Source: Streptosporangium sp. NBC_01495
GTDB taxonomy: Bacteria; Actinomycetota; Actinomycetes; Streptosporangiales; Streptosporangiaceae
Length of the DNA: 64,000 nt
Assembly: GCF_036250735.1 (NCBI RefSeq)
Contig: NZ_CP109430.1
Span: 7,378,001-7,442,000, forward strand
Direction: 5' to 3'
The translations under genes were made by a program, and so were the position numbers. Below, piece after piece: positions 16,714-26,102 of the stretch. Positions within the stretch are counted from its first letter, which is position 1. Each line of letters opens with the position of its first letter. The notes under the pieces are model-generated. The model did no database searches and was not told where the DNA came from. It saw only the letters and a program-made list of their open reading frames with translations.

Positions 16714-17694
16714 ATGATGTCCGAGTCCTCCCGACGTATCCGCATACGTAATGTCAGCCTGGCTGCGTCCGCCGCCCTTCTCGCCGCCACCACCGCCTGC
16801 GGCGCCGAAGTCGGCTCGACCAGCGGCGACTCACCCGGGGGGGCGTCGAGCGCCTCCACGGACGGGAAGACCGCCGTCACCGCGGCCATGTATCCCCTGC
16901 AGTGGCTCGCCGAGCGGGTGGGCGGCCCCGACTCGGCCGTCACCGGCCTGACCAAGCCCGGCGTCGAGCCGCACGATCTGGAGCTGTCCCCGATCCAGGT
17001 GGGCGGGCTGGAGACGACGGGGCTCGTCGTCTATATCAGGGGCGTCCAGCCCGCGGTGGACGAGGCCGTCGAGCAGCACGCCGCCGACCGGGCCTTCGAC
17101 GCGGCCACCGCGGTCACCCCCCTTCCCGCGGTCGCGGAGGAGGAACACCACGGTGAGGAGGGACACGACCACGAGGAGACCGGTTACGACCCCCACCTCT
17201 GGCTCGACCCGGCTCGCTTCGCGACGGTCGCCACCAAGCTCGGCGAGAGGCTGGCCGCCGCCGACCCCGCGCACGCGCGGGGCTACCGGGACCGCGCCGC
17301 CGCCACCGCCGCCGACCTCATCGCTCTGGACCGGGAACTGGCCAAGGGCCTGGCCACCTGCTCGTCGGACGCGATCGTCACCAGCCACGCCGCGTTCGGC
17401 TATCTCGCCGACCGCTACCGACTGCACCAGATCGGTATCAGCGGCCTCGATCCCGACGCCGAGCCCTCTCCCGCCCGCCTCGCCGAAGTGGCAAAAGTGG
17501 CCAAGCAGGAGAAAGTAACTACGATTTTCACCGAAACCCTCGTCAGCCCGAAGGTCGCCGAGATTCTCGCCCAGGAGGTCGGTGCGAAGACCGCGGTTCT
17601 CGACCCGGTGGAAAGCCGGCCGTCGAACGGCGACTACCTGTCCGCCATGCGCCAGAACCTCTCCACACTCCAGACAGCGCTCAGCTGCTCGTAA
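16714..17694 (+). CDS. znuA: Zinc ABC transporter substrate-binding lipoprotein
   Basis: A 326-residue cluster A-I metal-binding lipoprotein that captures zinc outside the membrane. The signal peptide ends in a lipobox with C29 ('LAATTACG'). Zinc ligands are visible in 'EPHDLE', 'DPHLWLDP' and 'SHAAFGYL', and a mobile His/Glu-rich loop ('EEHHGEEGHDHEE') sits near 141-155. There is no ribosome-binding site before the ATG (16714, or 16717), in line with a leaderless transcript. First gene of a zinc-uptake operon under a Zur-like box. Confidence 0.92.
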   Translation: MMSESSRRIRIRNVSLAASAALLAATTACGAEVGSTSGDSPGGASSASTDGKTAVTAAMYPLQWLAERVGGPDSAVTGLTKPGVEPHDLELSPIQVGGLETTGLVVYIRGVQPAVDEAVEQHAADRAFDAATAVTPLPAVAEEEHHGEEGHDHEETGYDPHLWLDPARFATVATKLGERLAAADPAHARGYRDRAAATAADLIALDRELAKGLATCSSDAIVTSHAAFGYLADRYRLHQIGISGLDPDAEPSPARLAEVAKVAKQEKVTTIFTETLVSPKVAEILAQEVGAKTAVLDPVESRPSNGDYLSAMRQNLSTLQTALSCS

Positions 17695-17703
17695 AGGTCA
17701 CAC

Positions 17704-18483
17704 GTGACATCCAGCAAAACGGTTTTCACCATGAACGGCGGCCAGGTCAACCTGGACCGCCGTCCGGTGCTTCGCGGTATCGACCTGTCCGTCGAACCCG
17801 GCGAGGCGGTGGCGGTGCTCGGCGCGAACGGGTCGGGGAAGTCCACCCTCATCCGCGCCCTGCTCGGCCTCGTCCCCCTGTCCGGCGGCGAGACCCTCCT
17901 GTACGACAGTCCTCCCACCCGGTTTCGCGAATGGTGGCGGATCGGCTACGTCCCCCAGCGGCTATCGGTGGGCGGGGGCGTGCCGACCACGATCCGCGAG
18001 GTCGTCGCCTCCGGCAGGATCGCGAGGCAGCGACGCCTGCGCCTGACCGGCGCGGCCGACCGCGAGGCGACCGGCAGGGCCCTGGCGGCCGTCGGCCTGG
18101 CCCACCGCGCCTCCGACCCGGTGCAGGCGCTGTCCGGCGGGCAGCAGCAGCGGGTGCTGATCGCCCGCGCCCTCGCCGGAGAGCCCGACACCTTCGTCAT
18201 GGACGAGCCCACCGCGGGCGTCGACTCCGAGAGCCAGCTGCTCCTCGCGAAGACGCTGTCCGCACTCGTCGAGCAGGGCAAGACGGTCCTGCTGGTCGCG
18301 CACGAGCTGGGCCCGCTGGAGCCCCTGATCACCCGGGCGGTGGTCCTCAGGGACGGGTACGTGTGCCACGACGGCCCGCCGCCCCGGGCGGTCGGCACGC
18401 ACGCGCTGCCCGGCCACGACCACGTGCACCCGCACGGCGAGGAGGAGCCCGTGAGCCCGCTCGACTGGAGGCCGACCTCGTGA
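17704..18483 (+). CDS. znuC: Zinc ABC transporter ATPase
   Basis: A 259-residue ABC ATPase with Walker A 'GANGSGKST', signature 'LSGGQQQR' and Walker B 'FVMDEPTAG'. The C-terminus is His-rich ('GHDHVHPHGEEE'), typical of zinc or manganese importers. GTG start 9 nt after znuA; the stop overlaps the znuB start (GTGA). Confidence 0.92.
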   Translation: MTSSKTVFTMNGGQVNLDRRPVLRGIDLSVEPGEAVAVLGANGSGKSTLIRALLGLVPLSGGETLLYDSPPTRFREWWRIGYVPQRLSVGGGVPTTIREVVASGRIARQRRLRLTGAADREATGRALAAVGLAHRASDPVQALSGGQQQRVLIARALAGEPDTFVMDEPTAGVDSESQLLLAKTLSALVEQGKTVLLVAHELGPLEPLITRAVVLRDGYVCHDGPPPRAVGTHALPGHDHVHPHGEEEPVSPLDWRPTS

Positions 18484-19313
18484 TCGAGCTTCTGCGGTTC
18501 GACTTCATGCAGCGGGCACTGATCGCCGCCCTCCTGGTCGGCCTGGCCGCCCCCGCCATCGGCACGTTCATGGTGCAGCGCCGCCTGGCCCTGCTGGGCG
18601 ACGGCATCGGGCACGTCGCGCTGACCGGCGTGGCCCTGGGCTTCCTGACCGGAACCGCCCCGGTGCTGACGGCCGTGCTGGTCTCGATACTGGGCGCCGT
18701 GGCCATCGAGCTGGTCCGCGAGCGCGGCAGGACCAGCGGGGACGTGGCGCTCGCACTGCTGTTCTACGGCGGTATCGCCGGGGGCGTGCTGCTCATCTCG
18801 CTGGCCCCCGGTGGCAGCAACGCCACGCTGATGTCCTACCTGTTCGGCTCGATCAGCAGCGTCGCCGTCGAGGACGTGTGGGTGATCGGCCTGCTGGCGG
18901 TGGCGGTGCTCGGCGTGGTGACCGTCTTCGGGCGGGAGCTCTACGTGCTGTGCCAGGACGAGGAGGTCGCCAAGGCCAGCGGCCTGCCGGTCCGCTTCCT
19001 CAGCCTGCTGATCGCCGTGACCGCCGCGCTGACTGTGGTCATCGCCATGCGCGTCGTAGGATTGCTTCTGGTGAGCGCGCTGATGGTGGTGCCGGTGGCG
19101 ACCAGCCAGCAGCTCACCCGGGGGTTCGTGAGCACGATGTTCCTTTCCATGCTGTTTGGGATGATCTCCACGGTCGGTGGCCTGACCTCCTCCTTCTACG
19201 TCGAGGTCCCGCCGGGCGCGATCATCGTCATCGTTGCTCTCACGGGGTTCGTCCTCGCCCTCGGGCTCGGTAGATTCGTACGTCGAAGCCGACCTCAGGA
19301 GTCCAGCCCATGA
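18480..19313 (+). CDS. znuB: Zinc ABC transporter permease
   Basis: A 277-residue permease of the ABC-3 family with about eight membrane spans. It begins 'MIELLRFDFMQRALIAALLVG' in outline and carries the conserved 'ALLGDGIGHVALTGVALG' block near residues 37-54. GTG start overlapping znuC; the stop overlaps the zur start, so znuACB-zur are translationally linked. Confidence 0.92.
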   Translation: MIELLRFDFMQRALIAALLVGLAAPAIGTFMVQRRLALLGDGIGHVALTGVALGFLTGTAPVLTAVLVSILGAVAIELVRERGRTSGDVALALLFYGGIAGGVLLISLAPGGSNATLMSYLFGSISSVAVEDVWVIGLLAVAVLGVVTVFGRELYVLCQDEEVAKASGLPVRFLSLLIAVTAALTVVIAMRVVGLLLVSALMVVPVATSQQLTRGFVSTMFLSMLFGMISTVGGLTSSFYVEVPPGAIIVIVALTGFVLALGLGRFVRRSRPQESSP

Positions 19314-19717
19314 GCAACAGGCGTGATGCCGTCCACGCGATCCTCCGCCAGAGCGAGGGTTTCCGCAGCGCGCAGGACGTCTACGCGGAGATGCGCGCGG
19401 AAGGCGCCAAGATCGGACTGACCACCGTCTACCGGGCGCTCCAGGCGCTCGCCGACACCGGCCACGTCGACGTGCTGAGAACCGACGACGGTGAGTCGGT
19501 CTACCGGGCGTGCGCCAGCGGCGACCACCACCACCACCTGGTCTGCCGCACGTGCGGCCGTACGGTGGAGGTGGCCGGGCCCACGGTGGAGCGCTGGGCC
19601 GAGGCCATCGGCTCCGAGCACGGCTTCACCGAGATCACCCACACGGTGGAGGTCTTCGGGACCTGCGCCTCCTGCTCCACCGCCGCCAAGCCGCTCCGCA
19701 CGCCGAGTCGCGCCTGA
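19310..19717 (+). CDS. zur: Fur-family zinc uptake regulator Zur
   Basis: A 135-residue Fur-family repressor. The winged-helix part carries 'KIGLTTVYRALQALADTG'. Metal sites are the 'HHHHLVCRTCG' segment and the C-terminal 'CASC' pair, which together give the structural Cys4 site. It is the last gene of the operon it most likely represses through the box at 16678-16692, giving autoregulation. Zur rather than Fur is inferred from the znu context. Confidence 0.9.
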   Translation: MSNRRDAVHAILRQSEGFRSAQDVYAEMRAEGAKIGLTTVYRALQALADTGHVDVLRTDDGESVYRACASGDHHHHLVCRTCGRTVEVAGPTVERWAEAIGSEHGFTEITHTVEVFGTCASCSTAAKPLRTPSRA

Positions 19718-19941
19718 GCGGACGCCCCGGCGAGACGCGGGTACGGAAGAGCGGTTCAGGACGCAGCAGACACATCATGACGTACCAGGACATGATTCCG
19801 CGGGAAGCCTCATGACCCGGGGCACGCCACGGCGATGGGCGCACGCGAGGGGGCGCCGGAAGCCCACGGGAGAGATACGCTTCCGACACGGCGAGCCGCC
19901 GTACGCGCCTCCACGCTGCAACCGCTTCTACAGGAGTCAAC

Positions 19942-20490
19942 ATGCCATTCGGACATGACATGGTGCACTCACTCGCCACCGCGGTCGACCTGGTCAACAC
20001 CTCCCCTTCCACCGGAGGCGAGGAAACCCTGACCGACCTGCGAAAACTCGGCGACTTCGTGGCACGCTGGGAGGTCAGCGGGATCGGCGAGCTGAACGCC
20101 GCCGACCTGACCCAGGTGCGCGCGCTGCGCGAGGCCTTCCACAAGGTCTTCACCGCCCCGGACCAGCCCACCGCGGTCATCCGGCTGAACACCCTGCTGA
20201 GCGGGACCCGCATCACCCCGCGCCTGGCGGAGCACGACGGCCACCCCCTGCACGTCCACTACTTCGCGCCGGACGCCTCGCTGCACGAGCACCTCGCGGC
20301 CGACATCGGGGTCGCCCTGGCCCACCTGCTCGTCGAGGGCGAGTGGGAGCGCCTGCGCACCTGCTCGGCGCCCGACTGCGACCACGTCTTCGTGGACGAG
20401 TCACGCAACCGCTCACGGGTCTACTGCGACAGCCGCACCTGCGGGAACCGGATGCACGTCGCCGCCTACCGCGCACGACGCCGGGCCTGA
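19942..20490 (+). CDS. CGNR zinc-finger / ABATE-domain protein
   Basis: A 182-residue protein: an N-terminal ABATE domain (putative stress-induced regulator) and a C-terminal CGNR zinc finger ('CSAPDCDHVF', then 'CGNRMHVAAYRARRR'). These are considered DNA-binding regulators of unknown targets. AGGAG lies 7 nt before the ATG. It sits alone between zur and the carbonic anhydrase gene. I see nothing in the 224 bp before it. Confidence 0.85.
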   Translation: MPFGHDMVHSLATAVDLVNTSPSTGGEETLTDLRKLGDFVARWEVSGIGELNAADLTQVRALREAFHKVFTAPDQPTAVIRLNTLLSGTRITPRLAEHDGHPLHVHYFAPDASLHEHLAADIGVALAHLLVEGEWERLRTCSAPDCDHVFVDESRNRSRVYCDSRTCGNRMHVAAYRARRRA

Positions 20491-20506
20491 CGTCACTCTC
20501 CGCTAA

Positions 20507-20540
20507 TACCTATTGACTGAGTAGGTAATGCGGGTAGGTT
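20507..20540 (+). promoter_or_regulatory. Candidate promoter and inverted repeat before carbonic anhydrase
   Basis: TACCTA (20507-20512) and TAGGTA (20522-20527) form an inverted repeat around a -35-like TTGACT (20513-20518). A weak -10, TAGGTT, lies at 20535-20540. The repeat could be an operator; evidence is positional only. Confidence 0.35.
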
Positions 20541-20575
20541 GTGACGTGACGTCGCCTACCCCCGAGGAGAAGCCC

Positions 20576-21070
20576 ATGAGCGTCACCGACGAGCTGCTCG
20601 CCAACGCCGAGCGTTACGCGGAGACCTTCACCAGGGGCCACCTGCCCCTGCCGCCCGCACGCGGGCTGGCCGTGCTGGCCTGCATGGACGCCCGCCTCAA
20701 CCCGTACGGCCTGCTCGGGCTCTCGGAGGGCGACGCGCACATCATCCGCAACGCGGGCGGCGTGGTGACCGCCGACGAGCGCCGCAGCCTGGCCATCAGC
20801 CAGCGCCTGCTCGGCACCAGGGAGATCATCCTCATCCACCACACCGACTGCGGCATGCTCACCTTCACCGACGACGACTTCAAGCGGCAGATCCAGGACG
20901 AGGTCGGGGTCAAGCCCGACTGGGCGGCCGAGGCTTTCACCGACCTCGACGAGGACCTCGTCCAGTCTCTCCACCGGATCAGGAACGACCCCTTCATCCC
21001 GTACACCGACTCGGTGCGTGGTTTCGTCTACGAGGTGGAGACCGGCCGCCTGCGCGAGGTCAAGGCCTGA
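20576..21070 (+). CDS. Beta-class carbonic anhydrase
   Basis: A 164-residue beta-carbonic anhydrase interconverting CO2 and bicarbonate. Zinc ligands and the Asp/Arg dyad are seen in 'CMDARL' (C-x-D-x-R) and 'HHTDCGM' (H-x2-C); 'IIRNAGG' is also present. GAGGAGA lies 6 nt before the ATG; a longer start at 20528 overlaps the promoter-like region and lacks such a site. Monocistronic. Confidence 0.92.
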   Translation: MSVTDELLANAERYAETFTRGHLPLPPARGLAVLACMDARLNPYGLLGLSEGDAHIIRNAGGVVTADERRSLAISQRLLGTREIILIHHTDCGMLTFTDDDFKRQIQDEVGVKPDWAAEAFTDLDEDLVQSLHRIRNDPFIPYTDSVRGFVYEVETGRLREVKA

Positions 21071-21084
21071 CCGCCGAGGCACCT

Positions 21085-21120
21085 GCCCCGCGACGTCCGA
21101 GATACCGGTCCTCGCGGGGC
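21085..21120 (+). terminator. Weak hairpin after carbonic anhydrase
   Basis: GCCCCGCGA (21085-21093) pairs with TCGCGGGGC (21112-21120) across an 18-nt loop, between the convergent carbonic anhydrase and tetR genes. Confidence 0.4.
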
Positions 21121-21232
21121 CGGAGCGTCAGGAACGGCGGAGGGACGGCGCGGGGCGGCCCGCGAGTCAGTGGTGGCCATTACGCCCTGTGCGGGCGCGG
21201 GCCTCGGGGAGGCCGGGCAAAACAGGGCAGGG

Positions 21233-21823
21233 CTATGCCCCGTGCGCGCGAAGCAGGAACAGCGTCTGGTTCAGCGCGTTGGCCAGGTGTTTCGTCGATC
21301 CGGTCGCCTTGTCCAGGACGGCGCCGCCCTCGAGGGCGGAGATGACCAGCGAGGAGAGTTGCTCAACAGGGGCGCCGGGCCCCAGGAGGCCGGTGTTCCT
21401 CATGGCCTCCAGACGCTCACGCAGCACCTCGTCCCAGTAAGTGAAGACGCGGCCGATCACGACACGCTCGTCGGGATTGCTGTCGAGCGCCCGGCCTGCG
21501 AGGGCCGCGACTTCACAGGCGTCGTCCTGCGACTGCTGGGCATGCAGGCCGATGATCTGCCCGAACCAGTCTTCCCAGTCCTCCCAGGTGAGCAGGCTCG
21601 CCGGCATGCCGTAGTCGGTGAGGCGCTCCAGCTGCCGTTCCGTGGCCGCCCGGTGCAGCTCGTCCTTCCCGCCCGGGAAGTAGTGGAAAAGCTGTCCCTT
21701 GCTGGTCTTGGTGACGTGCATCACCTCGTCGAGGTTGAGCCTGGCCGCACCGCCGGCCACCAGCAGATCCACCGCCGCCTCAAGGATGCGCCTCTTCGTC
21801 GCCTCACCTTTTGTCGTGGTCAT
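21233..21823 (-). CDS. TetR-family regulator
   Basis: A 196-residue TetR repressor. The N-terminal helix-turn-helix reads 'NLDEVMHVTKTSKGQLFHYF' (residues 30-49); the rest is the ligand-binding domain ('WEDWFGQIIGLHAQQ'). It is transcribed away from the DUF998/SDR pair, and a perfect 16-bp palindrome lies between them, so it probably represses both itself and that pair. Confidence 0.88.
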   Translation of the reverse strand: MTTTKGEATKRRILEAAVDLLVAGGAARLNLDEVMHVTKTSKGQLFHYFPGGKDELHRAATERQLERLTDYGMPASLLTWEDWEDWFGQIIGLHAQQSQDDACEVAALAGRALDSNPDERVVIGRVFTYWDEVLRERLEAMRNTGLLGPGAPVEQLSSLVISALEGGAVLDKATGSTKHLANALNQTLFLLRAHGA

Positions 21824-21842
21824 GATGTGAATCTACTATTTC

Positions 21843-21858
21843 TGGACTTGCAAGTCCA
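21843..21858. promoter_or_regulatory. Perfect 16-bp palindromic operator
   Basis: TGGACTTGCAAGTCCA is a perfect palindrome midway in the short divergent gap between the tetR gene (start 21823, minus) and the membrane protein gene (start 21878, plus). This is the expected location and form of a TetR operator. Confidence 0.75.
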
Positions 21859-21877
21859 AATTTATGGAACGAAACTC

Positions 21878-22603
21878 GTGGCCGTGAGAGTTCCGAATGT
21901 CTCGCGCGCCGTCATCGGCAAGGTGCTCCTGCCGCTCGCCGCCGTGCAATACGTCGTCCTGGAGGCCGTGGCCGCCGCCGCGTGGCACGACCCGCCCTAC
22001 AACTACGCCGTCAACTTCATCTCCGACCTCGGCAACCCCGTGGCCGGCGACGTCTTCGACGGCCGCACCATCAACTCGCCCCTTCACCTGGTGATGGACA
22101 CGGCGTTCATCGCTCAGGGCGTCCTGTTCGCCGCCGCCGCCGTGTTGCTCCACCCCCTCTACCGGGCGGCGGGCCGCCGCCTCGGCAAGGCGCTGCTCGT
22201 GCTCGCGGTCCTGCACGGCATTGGGGTGATCATGGTCGGTCTCTTCCCCGAATCCGCCGCCGCGCTGACCAACGGCGTCATCATCGCCCACGGCATCGGC
22301 GCCGCGACCACGATCATCACCGGCAACGTGATCGCGATCGTCGTGGCCGCCGCCGGGCGCGGACTTGCGGTCCCCGCCTGGCATCGCGTCCTCGGCTTCA
22401 CCCTCGGCGTGCTGGGCCTGGCCGCGTTCGTGCTGCTTCAGGTCAACCACTCGCTCTACGTCTCCGCGGGCGGCGTCCCGGAGCGGATCGCGGTCTACAC
22501 GATCATCGCTTGGGAGGCTGTCACAGGCATCGCGCTTCTCGTCTCCCGTACCGGGGTCCGGCCCATCACCTCAGCCACCATGAAGAAGGAATCCATCGCA
22601 TGA
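21878..22603 (+). CDS. DUF998-family membrane protein
   Basis: About 241 residues with six hydrophobic segments, matching the DUF998 pattern ('NFISDLGNP' near residue 42, 'GIGVIMVGLFPESAA' later). Function unknown. The start is GTG 21878 or GTG 21884; neither has a convincing ribosome-binding site. It ends in an ATGA overlap with the SDR gene, so the two are co-translated. Confidence 0.75.
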   Translation: MAVRVPNVSRAVIGKVLLPLAAVQYVVLEAVAAAAWHDPPYNYAVNFISDLGNPVAGDVFDGRTINSPLHLVMDTAFIAQGVLFAAAAVLLHPLYRAAGRRLGKALLVLAVLHGIGVIMVGLFPESAAALTNGVIIAHGIGAATTIITGNVIAIVVAAAGRGLAVPAWHRVLGFTLGVLGLAAFVLLQVNHSLYVSAGGVPERIAVYTIIAWEAVTGIALLVSRTGVRPITSATMKKESIA

Positions 22604-23376
22604 GTGCCACCACCGCCACCTACCGGCGTCTCGCCGGACGCCGTGCCCTCGTCACCGGCTCAACCTCCGGCATCGGCCGTGCTGTCGCGGAAGCCCTCGC
22701 CCGCGAGGGCGCGACCGTCGTTGTCTCCGGTCGTAACGAGACCGCAGGTGCCGCGGTCGTCGAAGCGATCACGACGGCCGGCGGAACCGCCCACTTCGTC
22801 GCAGCCGACCTCGCCGAGGGAGCCGCCGCCGTCGAGCGGCTCGTCGCCCAGGCAACAAAAGCCGCCGAAGGGCCGATCGACCTGCTCGTCAACAACGCCG
22901 CCCAGCTGATCCCCGCACAATCTCTGCTCGACGTCGACGAGGCACTCCTCGATCGTGCCCTCGCGGTCAACGTCAAAGCGCCCGCTCTTCTCACCAAGGC
23001 AGTGGTCCCGGGCATGCTCGAGTCCGGCAGTGGCGCGATCATCAACATGGGCTCGATCAACGGCACGGTCGGCATGGCCGTGGCAGCCCTCTACGGCGCG
23101 ACCAAGGCAGCCCTGCACTCGCTCACCGCCTCCTGGGCAGCCGAGCTCGCCGCCGATGGCATCCGCGTCAACACCGTCGCCCCTGGCCCGACCATGACGC
23201 CCGCCAACGCCGCCTTCCACGACAACCTCCGGCAACTGACCGCGGGCCAGCCTGACAGACGCCCCGGCACCGGTGAGGAAGTCGCCGCCGCGGTGGTCTT
23301 CCTCGCCGGCGACGAGGCGTCACACATCCATGGCGCGACCCTTCCCGTCGACGGCGGCTTCCTCGCCGCCCGATGA
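22600..23376 (+). CDS. Short-chain dehydrogenase/reductase
   Basis: A 258-residue classical SDR. Cofactor motif 'VTGSTSGIGRA' (19-29), 'NNAAQ' (near 95), catalytic Ser in 'NMGSINGTVG' and the Y-x3-K in 'YGATK'. The C-terminal 'GATLPVDGGF' is typical. It is coupled to the DUF998 gene under the divergent TetR regulator. The substrate is unknown. I see nothing in the 203 bp that follow. Confidence 0.88.
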   Translation: MSATTATYRRLAGRRALVTGSTSGIGRAVAEALAREGATVVVSGRNETAGAAVVEAITTAGGTAHFVAADLAEGAAAVERLVAQATKAAEGPIDLLVNNAAQLIPAQSLLDVDEALLDRALAVNVKAPALLTKAVVPGMLESGSGAIINMGSINGTVGMAVAALYGATKAALHSLTASWAAELAADGIRVNTVAPGPTMTPANAAFHDNLRQLTAGQPDRRPGTGEEVAAAVVFLAGDEASHIHGATLPVDGGFLAAR

Positions 23377-23579
23377 CACCGCCCCTGCGCCGAAGAGGCC
23401 GGGGTCGGCCACGCGAAGACGCGCTCGACGGCGGCGGCCTGCTCATCCGCACGCCCACCCGGGCGTACCGCAGGGTGACCGCGGCCAGCGCCCAGGCATC
23501 GCGGGCGGATCACTACCGGGGCCCCGTCAAAGGGCGGTCAAAGGGCGCCGCGGGCACCGTGACGACCGGCTCTCACGAC

Positions 23580-24335
23580 TCAGAAGGCGCCGTGGCGGCC
23601 GGCTCCCGCGGCGAAGCGGGACGCGCCGGCCACCGCGCCGGGCAGGGCGTTCAGGCCGTGGCGCAGCTCCCCCGCCATCGCCTCCCGCTCCGGCAGCCCC
23701 TCCTGCTCCAGCACCGACAGGCGGTCGCCGCGCATGCACTCCTGGGGGAAGCGCGCGAGGGCGGCGGCCAGGTTCTCGGCGGCGGCGCGCGAGGTGCCGG
23801 CCGGCACCACCCGGTTGACCAGCCCCATGCCGAGGGCCTCCGCGGCGTCCACCGGACGGCCGGTGAGGATCATGTCCATCGCCCGGCCCGTCCCGACCAG
23901 CCGCGGCAGCCGGACGGTGCCGCCGTCGATCAGCGGGACGCCCCAGCGGCGGCAGAAGACCCCGAACACCGCGTCCTCCTCGGCCACCCGCAGGTCGCAC
24001 CAGAGGGCCAGCTCCAGCCCCCCGGCGACCGCGTGCCCGGCGACGGCCGCGATCACGGGCTTGCCGAGCCGCATCCGGGTGGGCCCCATCGGCCCGTCCC
24101 CCTCGGCGTCCACCCGGTTGGCACGGCCCTCGGCGACGGCCTTGAGGTCGGCTCCCGCGCAGAACGTGCCGCCCTCGCCCCACAGCACGGCCACCGCCGC
24201 GCCGGGGTCGGCGTCGAAGTCGCGGAAGGCGTCGGCGAGTGCTCGGGCCGTGGGGCCGTCGACGGCGTTGCGGACCTCGGGCCTGGAGAGCACGACGGTG
24301 GTGACGGGCCCGTCGCGTTCGATCCTGACAGTCAT
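23580..24335 (-). CDS. Enoyl-CoA hydratase/isomerase (crotonase) family protein
   Basis: A 251-residue crotonase-fold protein. The oxyanion-hole segments are 'GEGGTFCAGADLKAVAEG' (near 52-70) and 'AGHAVAGGLELALWCDLRVA' (near 98-117). Such proteins hydrate or isomerise acyl-CoA thioesters. It stands alone, so no specific pathway can be given. Confidence 0.87.
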   Translation of the reverse strand: MTVRIERDGPVTTVVLSRPEVRNAVDGPTARALADAFRDFDADPGAAVAVLWGEGGTFCAGADLKAVAEGRANRVDAEGDGPMGPTRMRLGKPVIAAVAGHAVAGGLELALWCDLRVAEEDAVFGVFCRRWGVPLIDGGTVRLPRLVGTGRAMDMILTGRPVDAAEALGMGLVNRVVPAGTSRAAAENLAAALARFPQECMRGDRLSVLEQEGLPEREAMAGELRHGLNALPGAVAGASRFAAGAGRHGAF

Positions 24336-24379
24336 CCGGGGGCACCTCTCAGCGGGTCGGCGTCACCCGGAACATAACA

Positions 24380-25198
24380 TTATTCTGCGGAGGCGCCGGG
24401 AGCACCCGAGGAGTCCCTGGCGGACGGGACCGCGTTCGGCACCGCTCCCCCGTATCTCCTGTCGCGCTTGGCGTACGTCTCGCAGGCCTCCCACAGATCG
24501 CGGCGGTCGAAGTCGGGCCAGAGGCGGTTGAGGAAGACCATCTCGGCGTACGCCATCTGCCAGATCAGGAAGTTGGAGGTGCGCTGCTCGCCCGAGGACC
24601 GTACGAACAGATCGACGTCGGGAATCTGCGGCTCGTCCAGATAGCGGGCGAAGGTCTCCTCCTTCACCCGGCCCGGCTTGACCCGCCCGTCGGCGATGTC
24701 CTGTGCCAGGCGCAGGGCGGCGTCCACGATCTCGGCGCGGCCGCCGTAGTTGACGCAGAACTGCAGGGTCAGCGTGGAGTTGCCCTCGGTCATCTCCTCG
24801 GCGTCGCGCAGCTCCTGGATGACGCTCCGCCACAGCCGCCCGGGGCGGCCCGCCCAGCGGACCCGCACGCCCAGCGCGTGGAGCTGGTCCCTGCGGCGGC
24901 GGATGACGTCGCGGTTGAAACCCATCAGGAAGCGGATCTCGTCGGGAGAGCGCTTCCAGTTCTCCGTGGAGAAGGCGTAGGCCGACAGGTAGGGGATGCC
25001 GAGCTCGATCGCGCCCTCGATCACGTCGAAGAGCGACGCCTCGCCCGCCTTGTGGCCCTCGGTGCGGGGCAGGCCGCGCTGCTTGGCCCACCGCCCGTTG
25101 CCGTCCATCACGATCGCCACGTGCCGGGGCACGAGGTCGCGCGGGATCGGGGGCGGGGTGGCGCCGGAGGGATGCGGGACGGGTGGGCGGACGTTCAC
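24380..25198 (-). CDS. uppS: cis-Prenyltransferase (undecaprenyl/decaprenyl diphosphate synthase family)
   Basis: A 272-residue cis-prenyltransferase making polyprenyl diphosphate carriers for cell-wall synthesis. Motifs are '[14 protein letters not shown]' (catalytic Asp), 'HKAG', '[11 protein letters not shown]', '[14 protein letters not shown]' and '[16 protein letters not shown]'. The GTG start overlaps the recO stop (GTGA) and has AAAGGGAG 8 nt upstream. The recO-uppS pair is a common actinobacterial arrangement. Whether the product is short (Z-farnesyl) or long cannot be read from the sequence. Confidence 0.92.
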   Translation of the reverse strand: MNVRPPVPHPSGATPPPIPRDLVPRHVAIVMDGNGRWAKQRGLPRTEGHKAGEASLFDVIEGAIELGIPYLSAYAFSTENWKRSPDEIRFLMGFNRDVIRRRRDQLHALGVRVRWAGRPGRLWRSVIQELRDAEEMTEGNSTLTLQFCVNYGGRAEIVDAALRLAQDIADGRVKPGRVKEETFARYLDEPQIPDVDLFVRSSGEQRTSNFLIWQMAYAEMVFLNRLWPDFDRRDLWEACETYAKRDRRYGGAVPNAVPSARDSSGAPGASAE

Positions 25199-25932
25199 GT
25201 GGCGAGCTCCCTTTCTACGTGTCGAAGAGAGCGTATGCCGTGTTCGAGATGCCATTGGAGATATGCCGCGACCAGGCCGCTGCACTCGGCGCGGTGCCGG
25301 GCGACGGAGGCGTCCGCGGTGAGCCAGTCGCCCTTGAGCAGCGCCAGCATCAGGGCGAGGGTCTCCCCCTCGGGCACCGCCGCGCCCGCGGGACGGCAGG
25401 CCCCGCACACCACGCCGCCGGCCACGATGGCGAAGGCCCGCACCGAGACGGCCTTGCACCGGGCGCAGGCGTCCAGGGCGGGGGCGTAACCGGCGACGGC
25501 GAGGGAGCGCAGGAAGTAGGCGTCCAGGACGAGCCTGGCCTCGTGGTCCCCCGAGCCGAGCGTGCGCAGGCCGCCGACGAGCAGCAGGAACTGGCGCAGC
25601 GCCGGCTCCTTCTCCCCCATCACCAGGCGGTCGGCGGTCTCCAGCATCGCGGAGCCCGCCGTGTAGCGCGGGTAGTCGGAGACGAGCGGCTCGCCGTACG
25701 GCCTGATGGTCTCGGCCTGGGTGATCATGTCGAGCGTGCGGCCGGTGTGGAACTGGAGGTCGACGTGGGTAAAAGGTTCGAGCCGGCCGCCAAATCGTGA
25801 TGTTGTCCGCCGGACCCCCTTGGCGACCGCCCGGATCTTGCCCATCCGCCGGGTCAGGACGGTGACGATACGGTCGGCCTCGCCCAGCTTGTGGGTGCGC
25901 AGGACGATGCCGTCGTCACGGTACAGACTCAC
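25195..25932 (-). CDS. recO: DNA repair protein RecO
   Basis: A 245-residue RecO, which with RecR loads RecA onto single-stranded DNA. It starts '[20 protein letters not shown]' in outline (OB fold) and has the zinc motif 'CARC' plus 'CGAC' near residues 158-182. GTG 25932 fits the family; on the minus strand TACACT ends 6 nt before it, suggesting a leaderless transcript. The longer reading from 26001 is not needed. Confidence 0.92.
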   Translation of the reverse strand: MSLYRDDGIVLRTHKLGEADRIVTVLTRRMGKIRAVAKGVRRTTSRFGGRLEPFTHVDLQFHTGRTLDMITQAETIRPYGEPLVSDYPRYTAGSAMLETADRLVMGEKEPALRQFLLLVGGLRTLGSGDHEARLVLDAYFLRSLAVAGYAPALDACARCKAVSVRAFAIVAGGVVCGACRPAGAAVPEGETLALMLALLKGDWLTADASVARHRAECSGLVAAYLQWHLEHGIRSLRHVERELAT

Positions 25933-26102
25933 CCGCACAGTGTAGTGGGACCGTCCACTTGGCAGAGGTGGAACCATGATCAAACGACACGGATAGATCA
26001 CCGGTGCGTGTTGTTCACCTAAAACTCACTAAACTTTGGCCTCTGGCGAAATGCCGCCCCCGGTTATACCGCCCCACACCCGTCTCCGCACGAAAGGGTG
26101 CC

